From: Eubacteriaceae bacterium
GTDB taxonomy: Bacteria > Bacillota > Clostridia > Eubacteriales > Anaerofustaceae
Assembly (NCBI GenBank): GCA_009782875.1
Contig: WRIE01000002.1
Coordinates: 28,390-92,389 of the forward strand
Reading direction: 5' to 3'
DNA: 64,000 nucleotides
Shown: positions 44,083 through 53,793 of the stretch, piece by piece
Layout: every line of letters begins with the position of its first letter
How positions within the stretch are numbered: position 1 is the stretch's first letter
Made by a program: the position numbers and the translations under genes
The notes under the pieces: model-generated
Told to the model about the DNA's origin: nothing
Seen by the model: only the letters and a program-made list of their open reading frames with translations
The model's database searches: none

Positions 44083-45969
44083 TCATCTTTTTATCAATTC
44101 TTTGAGGTCTTCAACCGTGCCTGCATTAAGCTCGGTAGCGACGAACTGCCCGTCTTCGATGATCCCAGACAAATCCGAGTATAACTTGCTGTCCATCCAT
44201 ACTACATTGCCAAGCCCTCCGTCGCCGCGGAGAAAATCTTTCGACTTTATGTATGCGTTCGATACTCCAGTGATGCCATCTGTCTGTTTGCCGCCGGCGC
44301 TGTTAGCCAGCATGTCCCATGTCCTTCCGTCAGGCGTCCTTGCATTTGAGTTTCTTGACATGATGCCAATGCCATTTATCCCTTCGATCCAGAATGCGAG
44401 GTTCTGGAAGCATCCGCAGGAAGTGTGGGGGCTGCCTCGCAGGCTGTGAAGGAATACACGGTTGATCTTTCCGCGGGTGAATTCGCTGTAGATTTGGTTT
44501 GAGCCTTCATACTCGCCTTTTTCGGCATCGAGGACCTTCCCTTTATTATATACAAACCGAATCGGCAGGTCGCTCTCGCTGCTGCGCTGGTATGGCACAG
44601 ATGACGAGCCGAATAGCCCCCCCGCCTTGATTGACGCGTATGTCCGCGCTCCGCACATGGGCATGCGCCCTGGTGTCGCAACACATGTATGTTCCAAGGA
44701 AAAGGGGCGGCATTCGACGCATACCGTAAAACTCTCAGTGTTCTCCTCTGTCATCGCTGCTATGAATTTCGAGCGGGTAGCCTTGTGCTTCGATGCGCCT
44801 GCAAATTTCTCTTTTGCATCATCAGCTTCCAAATATATGGATACGCTGATTTTTTCCAAGCGCGGGTAATTCAGGCGTATGCCTCTGGCAATCGTGTCGC
44901 CAATTTTTTCAAACTCGAACCCGTTTTGGGCATACTCAATCACCAAATTCCCGTCTTTCTCGTAGGCGTGCACGCCCTGGATTTGGTTTACAGTTCGAAG
45001 AGCCGTCTGCTCCATAATTTCTTCAAGGTCGAGAGAAAGGTTTGCGTCTTCGGCTTCAATAATGATTGCGACATCGCTGCCCGGCGTGCCGTACAAATGG
45101 ACACCGGGGTTTATGCCTACACCTTTTTTTAAAATAAAAAATGAATTTTCGGAGCTGATAACGCGAACCGGTTCGAATTCTTCGTTTACATAAGCTGGAT
45201 TGCAGTAATCAGGCAATGTAATCAGCTCATCCTTATAATATCTTGCGCGAAGATTGTCAAAGTGCTGCCCCCGTGAAAGCTGGTCATCAAAGCTGTCAGC
45301 TATTACCCTGTTGCCGTAGTAAAATGGGAAAGATGACGGCACAACAGCGGGCGCGCCAAGTTTCATCAGGCCGAGTGCCACTATGTATTTTAGAGCCGGA
45401 AGGTCTTCGGTAATCAAAATGTACCCTGGCATGTCCTTTTCTAGAAAGTGGCCCATCTCGTGGTCATCACCAGGCTTTATGCGCCCCCAAATCAGGCCGT
45501 ACCTCACCATGAGTTGCAGAAAATAAATCGGGGATGTGTCGCGGTCTCCTATGTAAACAGCGTCTGCATCCTTTTGGTCGGAGAATACGAGAAAATTCTT
45601 GTTCTTTAGTTCTTCGACTAGTTCCTTGTTATTGTTCTCGCCAAGCACGAGCACCCATCCTGCCCTCCATTTGCTATTAAACACATATGAGCGCACTTCT
45701 GAGTCTTTTATGAAATAATCGCTGTTGTCTTCTTTCGCCGCCTCAATAAGCTCCGCACCCAAGAGGACTGGCTCGACCAGCAGCTTGATGTCGTCAGATT
45801 CGTATTTCAAGAGTTTTTCACGGACACTTTGCGGGATTATGTTTTTCCCGCCTAATATCGTAGTTTTGACTGGTAGCGGGTATTCGGTGTCGGCGAATTT
45901 TCCCACTGCGTCTGGCATCCGCTTTAACAATTCTTCTACCGCTTGTTTTTGCAACTGTAAAACTTCCAT
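44083..45969 (-). CDS. Acetyl-CoA synthase catalytic subunit homologue (AcsB/CdhC-like)
   Basis: The 628-residue protein matches the nickel-iron acetyl-CoA synthase that joins a methyl group, CO and CoA. The A-cluster ligands are all visible: CVECRPFSLEHTC gives cysteines spaced +3 and +9, VATPGRMPMCG gives the next at +10, the spacing of the known enzyme as I recall (506, 509, 518, 528), and the Cys-Gly-Cys motif follows in HTSCGCFQ. Around it GIGIMSRNSNARTPDGRTW and GDGGLGNVVWM also match. The protein is about 100 residues shorter than the 729-residue acetogen enzyme, mainly at the N-terminus where CO dehydrogenase binds. No codh, corrinoid-protein or methyltetrahydrofolate genes are adjacent. 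GGAGG lies before the ATG. Confidence 0.82.
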   Translation of the reverse strand: MEVLQLQKQAVEELLKRMPDAVGKFADTEYPLPVKTTILGGKNIIPQSVREKLLKYESDDIKLLVEPVLLGAELIEAAKEDNSDYFIKDSEVRSYVFNSKWRAGWVLVLGENNNKELVEELKNKNFLVFSDQKDADAVYIGDRDTSPIYFLQLMVRYGLIWGRIKPGDDHEMGHFLEKDMPGYILITEDLPALKYIVALGLMKLGAPAVVPSSFPFYYGNRVIADSFDDQLSRGQHFDNLRARYYKDELITLPDYCNPAYVNEEFEPVRVISSENSFFILKKGVGINPGVHLYGTPGSDVAIIIEAEDANLSLDLEEIMEQTALRTVNQIQGVHAYEKDGNLVIEYAQNGFEFEKIGDTIARGIRLNYPRLEKISVSIYLEADDAKEKFAGASKHKATRSKFIAAMTEENTESFTVCVECRPFSLEHTCVATPGRMPMCGARTYASIKAGGLFGSSSVPYQRSSESDLPIRFVYNKGKVLDAEKGEYEGSNQIYSEFTRGKINRVFLHSLRGSPHTSCGCFQNLAFWIEGINGIGIMSRNSNARTPDGRTWDMLANSAGGKQTDGITGVSNAYIKSKDFLRGDGGLGNVVWMDSKLYSDLSGIIEDGQFVATELNAGTVEDLKELIKR

Positions 45970-46107
45970 TTGCGTGCCTCCTTTGTAGAGATAAGTTAAC
46001 TGGTTACTTTATTCCCAGAGTGTTCTGTGGCGCATGCTTGGGCGAAAATTAACCTAGTTCATAGCGCCATCAAGCCTCAGGCTGTTCTGAAGAACGTTGC
46101 AGCTGCT

Positions 46108-46515
46108 CTATTTCCAGCAAAGACAATCCAGTCCCATCATCATAGCTTCGAGCGGAAAACCTAGCTTTAAAAATACCAAGGCTATATAGTCCTTCACAGA
46201 CTTCAGCGACTCGATAAGTATCTTCGAGATGTAGAACATTGCCCGCTCTTTGAAATTGCCCTCGTCCGCGACCTGCAGTTCGAGGTCAACATTCTGGCCG
46301 CTGGCAACCATGTTGTTGTCCAGCCGGCAAAACTTGCTTTCGATTAGCTCGGGCAGGATTTCTGGGTTTACGACTGCAATTTCATCAATGGCATCCTCTT
46401 GCATGCCTCGAGAGAGCAAGCGACAAGGCTCTTGAGCAAACCAGGGTTCCTGGTCAGCAGCATTTTGAACAATATGCCGCTCTCGAATTTGAATTTTAGT
46501 TTTGCCACATATATT
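46108..46515 (-). pseudogene. Rpn/PD-(D/E)XK transposase-family nuclease, broken
   Basis: On the minus strand FKMLLTRNPGLLKSLVA, then after a frameshift IDEIAVVNPEILPE, SKFCRLDNNMVASGQNVDLE and LQVADEGNFKERAMFYISK. These match the opening and catalytic part of recombination-promoting nuclease (Rpn)-like proteins. The active-site acidic residues of VDLELQV are present, but the frame break and early end make it inactive. Confidence 0.72.
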
Positions 46516-47384
46516 ATTATCCTATTCGCATATTCGCCTTTATTATACCATAGCTAATATGCTCCGTATCTTGGGGCAACAATGGCATTTGTTCTAGTTC
46601 TCAAACTGCAGCCTAGATTGAAATTGCCACCCATTTGCAACGCTGGCTCGCTTCGCCATGCCTGGCATGGCAATGATTCTTGACAAAAATTTTAAACGTA
46701 GAGCACCTAAAAAGGTGTACGCAATTTATACGTTATATGTATTAATATACCATAGGATTATTTACATGCAAACCGATTTATACAAAATTTGACAAGTGTT
46801 ATCCCTGCCCTCCCTGCTGTAGTATGAGGGCGGTGCACATTTGTTCACTATAACACACTATAATGGGTGGTGACAATTGCGATATGCCACTACCAATATT
46901 GACCACGAAAAGCGGGCAGCCCGCCTCAGCAGCCGAAGCCTGCCTGGGGGGGGACGAGAGGGAGAATTTGGTCCACGGCTGCATCTACAAGGGTGATGTG
47001 GAATACACACAGATGTACTTTTTGAAGGGAGCTGTTTTAGATATTCTCAAAGTGCATAAAATGAAAAGTGCAACTCTGGCCTCTATTAAATCGAAGAGCT
47101 CATGCCAATCAGAAGTCTTTCCCTTTAGTTATCAAAGGTTTAAGAGGCAAACGAAAGAGTGTTAGCATTGGCTTAAGTAAACTATATCGATAATACGCAC
47201 TAAATTAAATATAATCCGAGCTTTTCTTGTGGGGCTGCCATTACAAAGTACCAGCCTTCAAAAGATTCGGATTGTTTTTTACAATTTCAGAAGCCTGACA
47301 GTGCACAGACTGGCAAGCGACTGTCGTGGCTCTATCCATCAATTCTGTTTGGACTTCTCATTTCCGTTTTCAACCGTAGTGAGA
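46516..47384. other. Intergenic region, mostly empty
   Basis: The left part has AT-rich, promoter-like sequence. A frame at 46863-47165 has no recognisable product or clear start signal. I see no supported gene. Confidence 0.4.
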
Positions 47385-47520
47385 ACTTAGATTTTTCCCT
47401 AACAAGCGGCATCTTCGACGCTTCACCTGTCGACTTCTTCACTTGGATTTATAATGGTGGTATGCTGCAGGCTATTTCCAAAAGGATTGATAGCAGCGGC
47501 AGGTTTTACGAAAACCATAT
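47385..47520 (+). pseudogene. Second AAA_14/DUF4143 ATPase relic
   Basis: SGIFDASPVDFFTWIYNGGM then LQAISKRIDSSGRFYEN aligns with GIPGATPVDIFARIYNGGM and PQVVLGGIDSCDRFCES of the pseudogene at 42610-43580, and the DNA is clearly similar too. Only this short piece remains, and it joins directly to the cas1 relic. Confidence 0.72.
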
Positions 47521-47690
47521 AAAAATGCAATTCGATAAAAGGATACTTCGCCCTGCCGTGGTATGAGATTAATGCATTTTTAAACCTTGGATATGCATTA
47601 ATGGCAAATGAATATGCCAGTGACCTGGCTGCTTGCGGTCTTGGCTCCTATATTGGTTTTATGTAGTGCATTGCGTATACTTCAAATAGT
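47521..47690 (+). pseudogene. cas1 relic
   Basis: The frame pieces KMQFDKRILRPA and, after a break, NAFLNLGYALMANEYASDL then AACGLGSYIGF align with residues 173-219 of the intact Cas1 at 56666-57631 (KMQFDKRTRRPA, NALMNLGYAFLANECASAL, VACGLDPYIGF). The DNA is also alike, for example AAAAATGCAATTCGA is identical. After YIGF the relic has a stop where the catalytic histidine (HE) should be, and the similarity fades near 47690. The relic is on the opposite strand to cas1. It marks a lost second adaptation module or a copied fragment. Confidence 0.85.
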
Positions 47691-47929
47691 TATCAACAAA
47701 CAATTCGTATTTAGAGTTGCCAAGTACTCCTTTGCTAAACAATATTTTGCGCGTGCCATGCGAATTACAATATTGTAGCAGTTGTTGATATTCTTAACTT
47801 GTGATACAATTTTGCTAGAGATATTGTCCATAAAAACCCATCTGTTGCAGATGGATAAAACCGAAACCAAAATCTAAACAATCCTGCGCCTAATCGGCGA
47901 GGACAAAACACAAGGAGACGCAAACAAAT

Positions 47930-48922
47930 ATGCTAACAATTCGCCAAAACTTCATGGAAACTATCCGCGGCGGCAACCCCGACAGGTTCGTAAAACAATA
48001 CGAGGCAATCCCAAGGCTGACAGCCGCTAACCCGTTAGCCAAGAGGTTTCCTCCGGTACAGATGGGAGGCCCTCCAGTCAAGAATGCTTGGGGTGTCACA
48101 TCAAGATGGCCCGATGGCTTTCCAGGGCAGATGCCGGACCACATTAACAAGGAAAATATCGTAGTAAAGGACATAACCCGCTGGAGGGATTATGTGACAA
48201 TGCCAGAGACAAACTTCCCTGAGGAGGATTGGCAAGATTTAGCGGAGGCAGCCGCAGCTGTGGACCGCAATGAAGTATTTTGCACCCTCACCGTCACCCC
48301 AGGATTATTTGAGCAGTGCCATTATCTTATGAGCATGGATGATGCCTGCATGAATATGATGCTTGAGCCAGAGCATATGAAAGATTTGATCAAATACATA
48401 ACCGAATACGAGCTCAAATGGGCTGAGCAGCTGGTGAAGTACACAAAGATAGATCTAATGATGCACCATGACGACTGGGGGTCCCAGAAATCCCTGTTCT
48501 TCTCCACTGCCATGTTTGAGGATTTCTTCCTTGACGCCTATAAAGAAATCTATGGATACTATAGGAAGCTCGGGGTAGAAATAATTATCCACCATGCCGA
48601 CTCATACTGCGCGCCATTGGTGCCCCACATGATCGATATCGGCATCGATGTATGGCAAGGATGCCTGAAATCCAACAACGTCCCTGAACTGGTGAAAAAG
48701 TATGGCGGACAAATTTCCTTCATGGGCGACATTAATAACGGCATAGTCGATGTCCCCAACTGGACAAGGGAAATTGTCAGGGAAGAGGTTGAGAGGGCAT
48801 GCCGCGAAAACGGCAAACTCTACTATATCCCATGCATGACAGCAGGCGGCGGAATCGGCGCATACTCTGTCGGGCCGACTGTAGATGAAGAGATCGATAG
48901 AATGACTCAGTTAATGTTTTAA
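47930..48922 (+). CDS. URO-D superfamily protein (third paralogue, short)
   Basis: AAGGAGAC precedes ATG 47930. The 330-residue protein is a shorter, more typical URO-D homologue: it opens LTIRQNFMETIRGGNPDRFV, has the long helix LIKYITEYELKWAEQLV, IDLMMHHDDWGSQKS (matching the superfamily metal or substrate loop), VEIIIHHADSYC, ISFMGDINNGIVD, and an end with PCMTAGGGIGAYSVG. The paired histidines HHDD and HHAD and a cysteine in this superfamily can bind zinc in methyltransferase members such as MtaA. No microprotein neighbour was found. A bidirectional terminator follows. Confidence 0.84.
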   Translation: MLTIRQNFMETIRGGNPDRFVKQYEAIPRLTAANPLAKRFPPVQMGGPPVKNAWGVTSRWPDGFPGQMPDHINKENIVVKDITRWRDYVTMPETNFPEEDWQDLAEAAAAVDRNEVFCTLTVTPGLFEQCHYLMSMDDACMNMMLEPEHMKDLIKYITEYELKWAEQLVKYTKIDLMMHHDDWGSQKSLFFSTAMFEDFFLDAYKEIYGYYRKLGVEIIIHHADSYCAPLVPHMIDIGIDVWQGCLKSNNVPELVKKYGGQISFMGDINNGIVDVPNWTREIVREEVERACRENGKLYYIPCMTAGGGIGAYSVGPTVDEEIDRMTQLMF

Positions 48923-48949
48923 AAAATGTATAAGAACAATACCACTCCC

Positions 48950-48991
48950 CTAAAAGGTAAAAAGGGCAAAACTTCCCTTTTTGCCTTTTAG
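48950..48991. terminator. Bidirectional terminator
   Basis: CTAAAAGGTAAAAAGGG (48950-48966) pairs with CCCTTTTTGCCTTTTAG (48975-48991) with one mismatch. It overlaps the stop codon of recX and lies between two convergent genes. Confidence 0.9.
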
Positions 48992-49788
48992 CTTTCTATA
49001 GAGCCGCAAATCTGTTCAACCAGGTTTTCGATAAGCCCTTCAGGCGCTTTGGCAAATGCCGGGTCAGAAACAAGCCGTATAATTATCTGCCTTGGCTGGC
49101 GCTTGCCCTTCAAAGATTTTATTCTTTTTATCGCCCGGCTCTCATAGAAATCGTCGTATGCCCCATCCCCATGCTTTTCGTCTTCTCCTAAAAGCACATG
49201 CTCCGCCACTGACAAAGCATCATTGAAGTCAAAACCTTTGGAGACCGATTTTGAGATGATTTTTTCTTTGCGGGCAAATGGGGGCATCCCCCCATTTGCC
49301 TCTGACACCCTCCATGCGAGTTTCTCCAAGTTTTCCAGCTCCTCCTTGCGGCTATATCCAGCTAAAGCAGCGCTAATGTCCCTCTCGTGCGCCCCTTTGG
49401 ATTTAAGCTTAATGGCAATAGCCTTCTTTCCCAAACCTTCCCCCTTGCGGCCCAACACAAACATCTCGCAAAAAAGGCTGTCATTGACATACCCGTTTGC
49501 CTCAAGGTAGCCCATCACATCCTTGGCAGCGTCATCTTGGAGATAGCAGCGGTTTTGCAAGTAGTCTTCTACCTGCTTTTTGCTTCTAGATGCTGCCGCT
49601 ATATACCCGAAAGATCGCTCAAGGCCAATTTTGTAGGCAAATGGCTTGTTTGCAGCGAAAACTTCCTCGTCTATTTCGCCACCCACATCCAACCTTTGGG
49701 CAATCTCTTGGCTAAACACGAGGCAACGCCTGTCTTCAAGCGTAACAACGGCATTCCTGCCCTTTAGATCAATCTTTTGGATTGCCAT
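48988..49788 (-). CDS. recX: RecX-family regulator of RecA
   Basis: The 266-residue protein has the RecX helical repeats: ASRSKKQVEDYLQNR, LEANGYVNDSLFCEMFV, GKKAIAIKLKSKG and a later RQIIIRLVSDPAFA, each a three-helix unit. RecX binds RecA filaments and limits recombination. The ATG overlaps the stop codon of pdp by one base (TAATG), so it is made from the same mRNA. Length is within the range of long Bacillota RecX proteins. Confidence 0.88.
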   Translation of the reverse strand: MAIQKIDLKGRNAVVTLEDRRCLVFSQEIAQRLDVGGEIDEEVFAANKPFAYKIGLERSFGYIAAASRSKKQVEDYLQNRCYLQDDAAKDVMGYLEANGYVNDSLFCEMFVLGRKGEGLGKKAIAIKLKSKGAHERDISAALAGYSRKEELENLEKLAWRVSEANGGMPPFARKEKIISKSVSKGFDFNDALSVAEHVLLGEDEKHGDGAYDDFYESRAIKRIKSLKGKRQPRQIIIRLVSDPAFAKAPEGLIENLVEQICGSIES

Positions 49789-51086
49789 TAGCTTAGCGTG
49801 CCTAAAATGGTTTCCACCGCATCTGGCTTCGCCTGGCAGTACCCAAAAGCTCCATCAAGCAACCCCAAAGCTATTTCAAGTTTATCGCTGGATGAAGAAT
49901 AAAGGGTAGCAACAGGATCCCCGGCAGACACAAGATCCCCGTTTTTCACATGCATCATAATTCCTGCGCTGGAGTCAATCGTATCCCCCAGTTGTTTGCG
50001 GCCTGCGCCACATTCCAAGGATGCCTTGCCAATGGCTTCGCAGTCGGTAATGTATACATACCCCCCCTCACGCGCTTTCAACACCACAGACTCCCTTGGC
50101 TCCAAGATCAAATTGATATTGTCGGCATACACCTCATCAGCCCCTTGGGCAAGAATAATCTGGACAAACTTGCTGTAAGCCATTCCAGAGTTGATTGAGC
50201 CTATGAGCTTTTCGACAGCGGCTGCTTTGTCCTCGCCAACAGACGCCATCAGTGTGGATGCGAGCTCAATTGACACTTCAAGCAAATCCCCCGGTCCTGA
50301 TCCTTTCAAAGTGTTGGCTGCCTCGATGACTTCCAGCGCATTGCCTACCGCATACCCCAAAGGCTGGCCCATGTCTGTGAGCACAGCGCTGACCTTCTTG
50401 CCCGTTGAGGTGCCGATTGAAATCATTTCCCTGGCTAGCGCTTGGCCATCTTCGAGGGTTTTCATAAAGGAACCGCTGCCTATCTTCACATCCAGCACAA
50501 TAGCGTCAGCTCCGCAAGCTATTTTCTTTGACATGATGCTTGCAGCGATCAAACTTGGCGAATCCACAGTTGCAGTCACATCCCTTAGGGCGTACAGCTT
50601 CTTGTCTGCAGGGGTGATCATTGGAGACTGCTCGCAAATGAGCGCATTGGTCCGCTCCGCGATTGACATCAACCTGTCCATATCCATGCCTACAACAAGC
50701 CCCCCAATGCTCTCAAGCTTGTCTAGGGTCCCTCCGGTATGGCCAAGCCCCCGCCCTGATGCCTTTATGACTGTGTATCCCAAACTTGCCAACATGGGCA
50801 CAACCACCAATGAGGCTTTATCCCCCACGCCCCCGTTTGAATGCTTGTCAACCTTGATCCCGGGAAGGCCAGACAAGTCTAGTGTCTCCCCTGACTCTAC
50901 GATAGCTTTTGTCAATGCTGCTGTTTCGTCAGAATGCATGCCGTTTATGCAAATAGCCATAAGCAGGGCGCTGGCCTGGTAGTCAGGTATGTCACCTTTG
51001 GCATATCCTGCTGCAAAGAAGGAAATCTCCTCGCTTGACAGTTTTTGCCCCTTTTTCTTCTTTTCAATAATGTCGAGTATATCCAT
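49788..51086 (-). CDS. pdp: Pyrimidine-nucleoside phosphorylase
   Basis: The 432-residue enzyme belongs to the thymidine/pyrimidine-nucleoside phosphorylase family, which splits uridine and thymidine with phosphate. Visible are the opening LSSEEISFFAAGYAKGDIPD, the signature KVDKHSNGGVGDKASLVVVP, KASGRGLGHTGGTLDKLES, and CGADAIVLDVKIGSGSFMK with the conserved lysine, plus the C-terminal domain ending. It is co-transcribed with recX and divergent from mtnN. Length is standard. Confidence 0.93.
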   Translation of the reverse strand: MDILDIIEKKKKGQKLSSEEISFFAAGYAKGDIPDYQASALLMAICINGMHSDETAALTKAIVESGETLDLSGLPGIKVDKHSNGGVGDKASLVVVPMLASLGYTVIKASGRGLGHTGGTLDKLESIGGLVVGMDMDRLMSIAERTNALICEQSPMITPADKKLYALRDVTATVDSPSLIAASIMSKKIACGADAIVLDVKIGSGSFMKTLEDGQALAREMISIGTSTGKKVSAVLTDMGQPLGYAVGNALEVIEAANTLKGSGPGDLLEVSIELASTLMASVGEDKAAAVEKLIGSINSGMAYSKFVQIILAQGADEVYADNINLILEPRESVVLKAREGGYVYITDCEAIGKASLECGAGRKQLGDTIDSSAGIMMHVKNGDLVSAGDPVATLYSSSSDKLEIALGLLDGAFGYCQAKPDAVETILGTLS

Positions 51087-51264
51087 ATTTAAAGCCCTTT
51101 CTTTGATAAAAATCGAGCAGGAATAGCCATTTCCAATTATACCAAACAGTAAACGGCTCCCATACGATTAATTGGACTGGCGGCTAATACTACCATCATG
51201 ATTGCTGTTATAATAATAATGCTATTCATATAGCCCAAAAATATACACAAAGGAGAGAAAGGAC

Positions 51265-51960
51265 ATGATTATTGTCAGCGCGTCCATGTGGCAAGAGATA
51301 TCAGAAGAACTGACTGGCGGGATGGTGTTTACCCGCTCTGAGAAGGTTGCTTGTTTTGAGTTTACCCATTACACATTAAACGGGGAGCAAATCGCCATAG
51401 GGATAACAGGGACAGGAAAAGCTAGCGCTGCGGCATTTGCCCAATGCGCGATTATGTCCTTCTCCCCTAGGCTGGTTTTGAATATCGGCACAGCAGGCTC
51501 TGCCCAAGAATCTATAAAGAGCAAAGAGATAATAATCGGCACTGAAACCGTCCAGCACGACTTTGACATATCAGCATTCGGATATGAGAGGGGGGAGCTT
51601 CCCGAACTCAACATGGCAGCATTGCCGTGCGACATTGAATTTGTGCAGCTAGCCTGCAAACATGCTTTTGGTTTCAACTTCCATAGCGGGCGCATGATGA
51701 CCGGGGACATTATTGTTGACGGCTCCGTTGTCAGAGAACGCAACTTGGATTACTTTGAAGCGCTGTCTGCCGATATGGAAAGCGCGGCTATCGGCCAAAT
51801 CTGCACTATGCACAATGTGCCCTATGCAGTCATCAGAGGTATTTCTGATGAAGGAAATGATGACAGGCACTCCCAATTTGCCGAGAACATAGGCAGTGTG
51901 GCTGACCTCAACGGGCGGCTGGCTTATAGAGTACTAGAGGAATATACAACAAAACGATGA
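51265..51960 (+). CDS. mtnN: MTA/SAH nucleosidase-like phosphorylase family protein
   Basis: AAAGGAGAG lies before ATG 51265. The 231-residue protein carries the family motifs GITGTGKASAAAFAQ, LVLNIGTAGSAQ, a GDIIVDGS segment and ADMESAAIGQ with the catalytic glutamate, then ISDEGNDD. These are features of 5'-methylthioadenosine/S-adenosylhomocysteine nucleosidases, which recycle methyl-cycle by-products. The next gene, rbgA, starts in its stop codon (ATGA). Confidence 0.85.
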   Translation: MIIVSASMWQEISEELTGGMVFTRSEKVACFEFTHYTLNGEQIAIGITGTGKASAAAFAQCAIMSFSPRLVLNIGTAGSAQESIKSKEIIIGTETVQHDFDISAFGYERGELPELNMAALPCDIEFVQLACKHAFGFNFHSGRMMTGDIIVDGSVVRERNLDYFEALSADMESAAIGQICTMHNVPYAVIRGISDEGNDDRHSQFAENIGSVADLNGRLAYRVLEEYTTKR

Positions 51961-52796
51961 ATATCCAGTGGTATCCCGGCCATATGGCCAAAGCACAAAG
52001 AAGCCTGGCAAATGAGTTGAAGAATGTCGACGCTGTTGTCGTCCTTGGAGACGCCAGGGCTGTTGTGCGCTCTGTTTCCGGGGACTTTCTCAAACACTTT
52101 GCAGGAAAAAGGCTGGTTTACGCCTTCAACAAATCATCCCTTGCAGATGAGCAGGCTATAGCAGGTTTTAAAAAGACGATGGCAGAAAAGGACGGGTACT
52201 TCTTTATTGACTGCAAAACCAGGGAAGGGATAAAACAATTCTCCTCCCACTTGCTGGCTATGAAAAACAACTTCCGATATGAAAGGGAAGTGAGGGCTAT
52301 GATCGTGGGCATCCCTAATGTTGGCAAGTCTATGCTCATAAACACGCTTGCAGGCAGAAACGCTAACAAGATTGCCAATACCCCCGGAGTCACCAGGTCA
52401 AACAAGTGGCTTCGAATCGAAGGATCGTTCTACCTGCTAGATACACCGGGCATTCTCTCCCCCAAATTTGACAACGAAGATGACGGTATGGTGCTGGCTT
52501 CCATTGGAAGCGTCAAAGACACTATTTTTGACAAGACCGAATTAGCTGAGTCAATGGCTTTTTTCTTGGCGCGCCGCTATCCCCATCTCCTTGAAGCCAG
52601 GTATAAGATCAGCCCTGGCATTATCGGCTCTGCAACCCCTATCGAGCTTATTGAAGAGATTGGAAAGCGCAGGGGGTTCGTTCAAAAAGGGGCAGTGGTG
52701 GACTTTGAGCGCGCTGCCAACACACTGTTTGACGAGTTTAAAAATGGCGTGATAGGCAAGATAGCTTTTGATTTCCCCCAAGAGGACCGTTTTTGA
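51957..52796 (+). CDS. rbgA: Ribosome biogenesis GTPase RbgA (YlqF)
   Basis: The 279-residue GTPase has circularly permuted motifs: it starts with the WYPGHMAKA segment, has the G4-like FNKSSL early, then G1 GIPNVGKS, G2 with the conserved TPGVTRS and G3 DTPGIL. The C-terminal helical domain follows. RbgA helps assemble the large ribosomal subunit. It overlaps mtnN by four bases and is followed by rnhB three bases later, as is common in Bacillota. Confidence 0.96.
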   Translation: MNIQWYPGHMAKAQRSLANELKNVDAVVVLGDARAVVRSVSGDFLKHFAGKRLVYAFNKSSLADEQAIAGFKKTMAEKDGYFFIDCKTREGIKQFSSHLLAMKNNFRYEREVRAMIVGIPNVGKSMLINTLAGRNANKIANTPGVTRSNKWLRIEGSFYLLDTPGILSPKFDNEDDGMVLASIGSVKDTIFDKTELAESMAFFLARRYPHLLEARYKISPGIIGSATPIELIEEIGKRRGFVQKGAVVDFERAANTLFDEFKNGVIGKIAFDFPQEDRF

Positions 52797-52798
52797 TT

Positions 52799-53593
52799 AT
52801 GGAATATGATTTTAATGGGCTGCCTTCAGCCAAAGTAATTGAAATTGTAAAAAACGCCCCTGAAGATGACTTTGAAATGATCGCCAAACTGCTATCATGC
52901 GATTCACGAAAGAGCGTGGCAGCTGCGCTTTCTTCCAAAGCAAAACGGATTGAAGCCCTTGGCGCAGAAAGGGAGAGGCTTGGGCAGCTGAAGATGACAG
53001 AAGCAAGCATCTATAGCAGGGGGTACAAAATAATCGCTGGGGTTGACGAGGTGGGCAGGGGGCCATTGTTTGGTCCCGTTGTAGCAGCTGCGGTCGCCAT
53101 GAGACCAGAGAGCTGGATTTTATATGTGAACGACTCAAAAAAGCTGTCCCACGCAAAGCGGCAAGCCATAAGCCAAGAGATTCTTTCTGAGGCTATTAGC
53201 TTTGGCATAGGTATTGTCGAGCACGATATTATCGATGAAATCAACATCTTGAACGCCACAAAGATAGCTATGGTCCAGGCAGTAAAGGCTATGGAGATAC
53301 GGGCTGAGTATTTGATAAGCGACTCGGTATGGGTGGATGCCGGCATGCCTTGCTTGGCTGTTGACCAAGGGGACGAGAAGTGCTACTCTGTCGCTGCGGC
53401 AAGCATTATCGCCAAAGTCGAGAGGGATGCGATGATGCTGGACTATGCAGAGCTTTACCCAGAGTATGACTTGGGGCAAAACAAAGGCTATGGCACAAAA
53501 GCGCATATTGATGCTATACTCAGGTTTGGACCAACGCCCCACCATAGGATGAGTTTTTTGGGGAACTTGAAGGGGATGGGCCAGATGATCTGA
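52799..53593 (+). CDS. rnhB: Ribonuclease HII
   Basis: Start at ATG 52799, three bases after the rbgA stop; TTG at 52793 is less likely. The 264-residue protein has a leading domain of about 75 residues, as in Bacillota enzymes, then the RNase HII core with IAGVDEVGRGPLFGPVVAAA (catalytic Asp-Glu), NDSKKLSHAKR, the conserved aspartate around residue 180, and SVAAASIIAKVERD with the final aspartate. It removes RNA from RNA-DNA hybrids. Confidence 0.96.
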   Translation: MEYDFNGLPSAKVIEIVKNAPEDDFEMIAKLLSCDSRKSVAAALSSKAKRIEALGAERERLGQLKMTEASIYSRGYKIIAGVDEVGRGPLFGPVVAAAVAMRPESWILYVNDSKKLSHAKRQAISQEILSEAISFGIGIVEHDIIDEINILNATKIAMVQAVKAMEIRAEYLISDSVWVDAGMPCLAVDQGDEKCYSVAAASIIAKVERDAMMLDYAELYPEYDLGQNKGYGTKAHIDAILRFGPTPHHRMSFLGNLKGMGQMI

Positions 53594-53714
53594 TTTGTTT
53601 ATGTCCGTAATGCATACACATATTGAATACTTGTGTTGGTCTATGCTGTTCTTCAATTTTTTGGCAAATGGGCGAACCGTAATTGTGAAATGTGCCAGCT
53701 AATACGAACGAGAG

Positions 53715-53746
53715 GCCAAGCTTTTTTCAATAGCTTGGCTTATTTT
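53715..53746 (+). terminator. Terminator of the rnhB operon
   Basis: GCCAAGC (53715-53721) pairs with GCTTGGC (53733-53739), followed by a T-rich stretch. It separates the housekeeping operon from the CRISPR array. Confidence 0.85.
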
Positions 53747-53793
53747 AGTGTGTTTGGTCTGGCATCATGCATCAATAGGCAAAGGAAACAGTT

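Noticed and set aside
46863..47165. 100-codon plus-strand frame
   Set aside because: No recognisable domain, weak start; flanked by relics, so probably chance.
50191..50982. 263-codon plus-strand frame opposite pdp
   Set aside because: Shadow of the phosphorylase gene, whose motifs are clear on the other strand.
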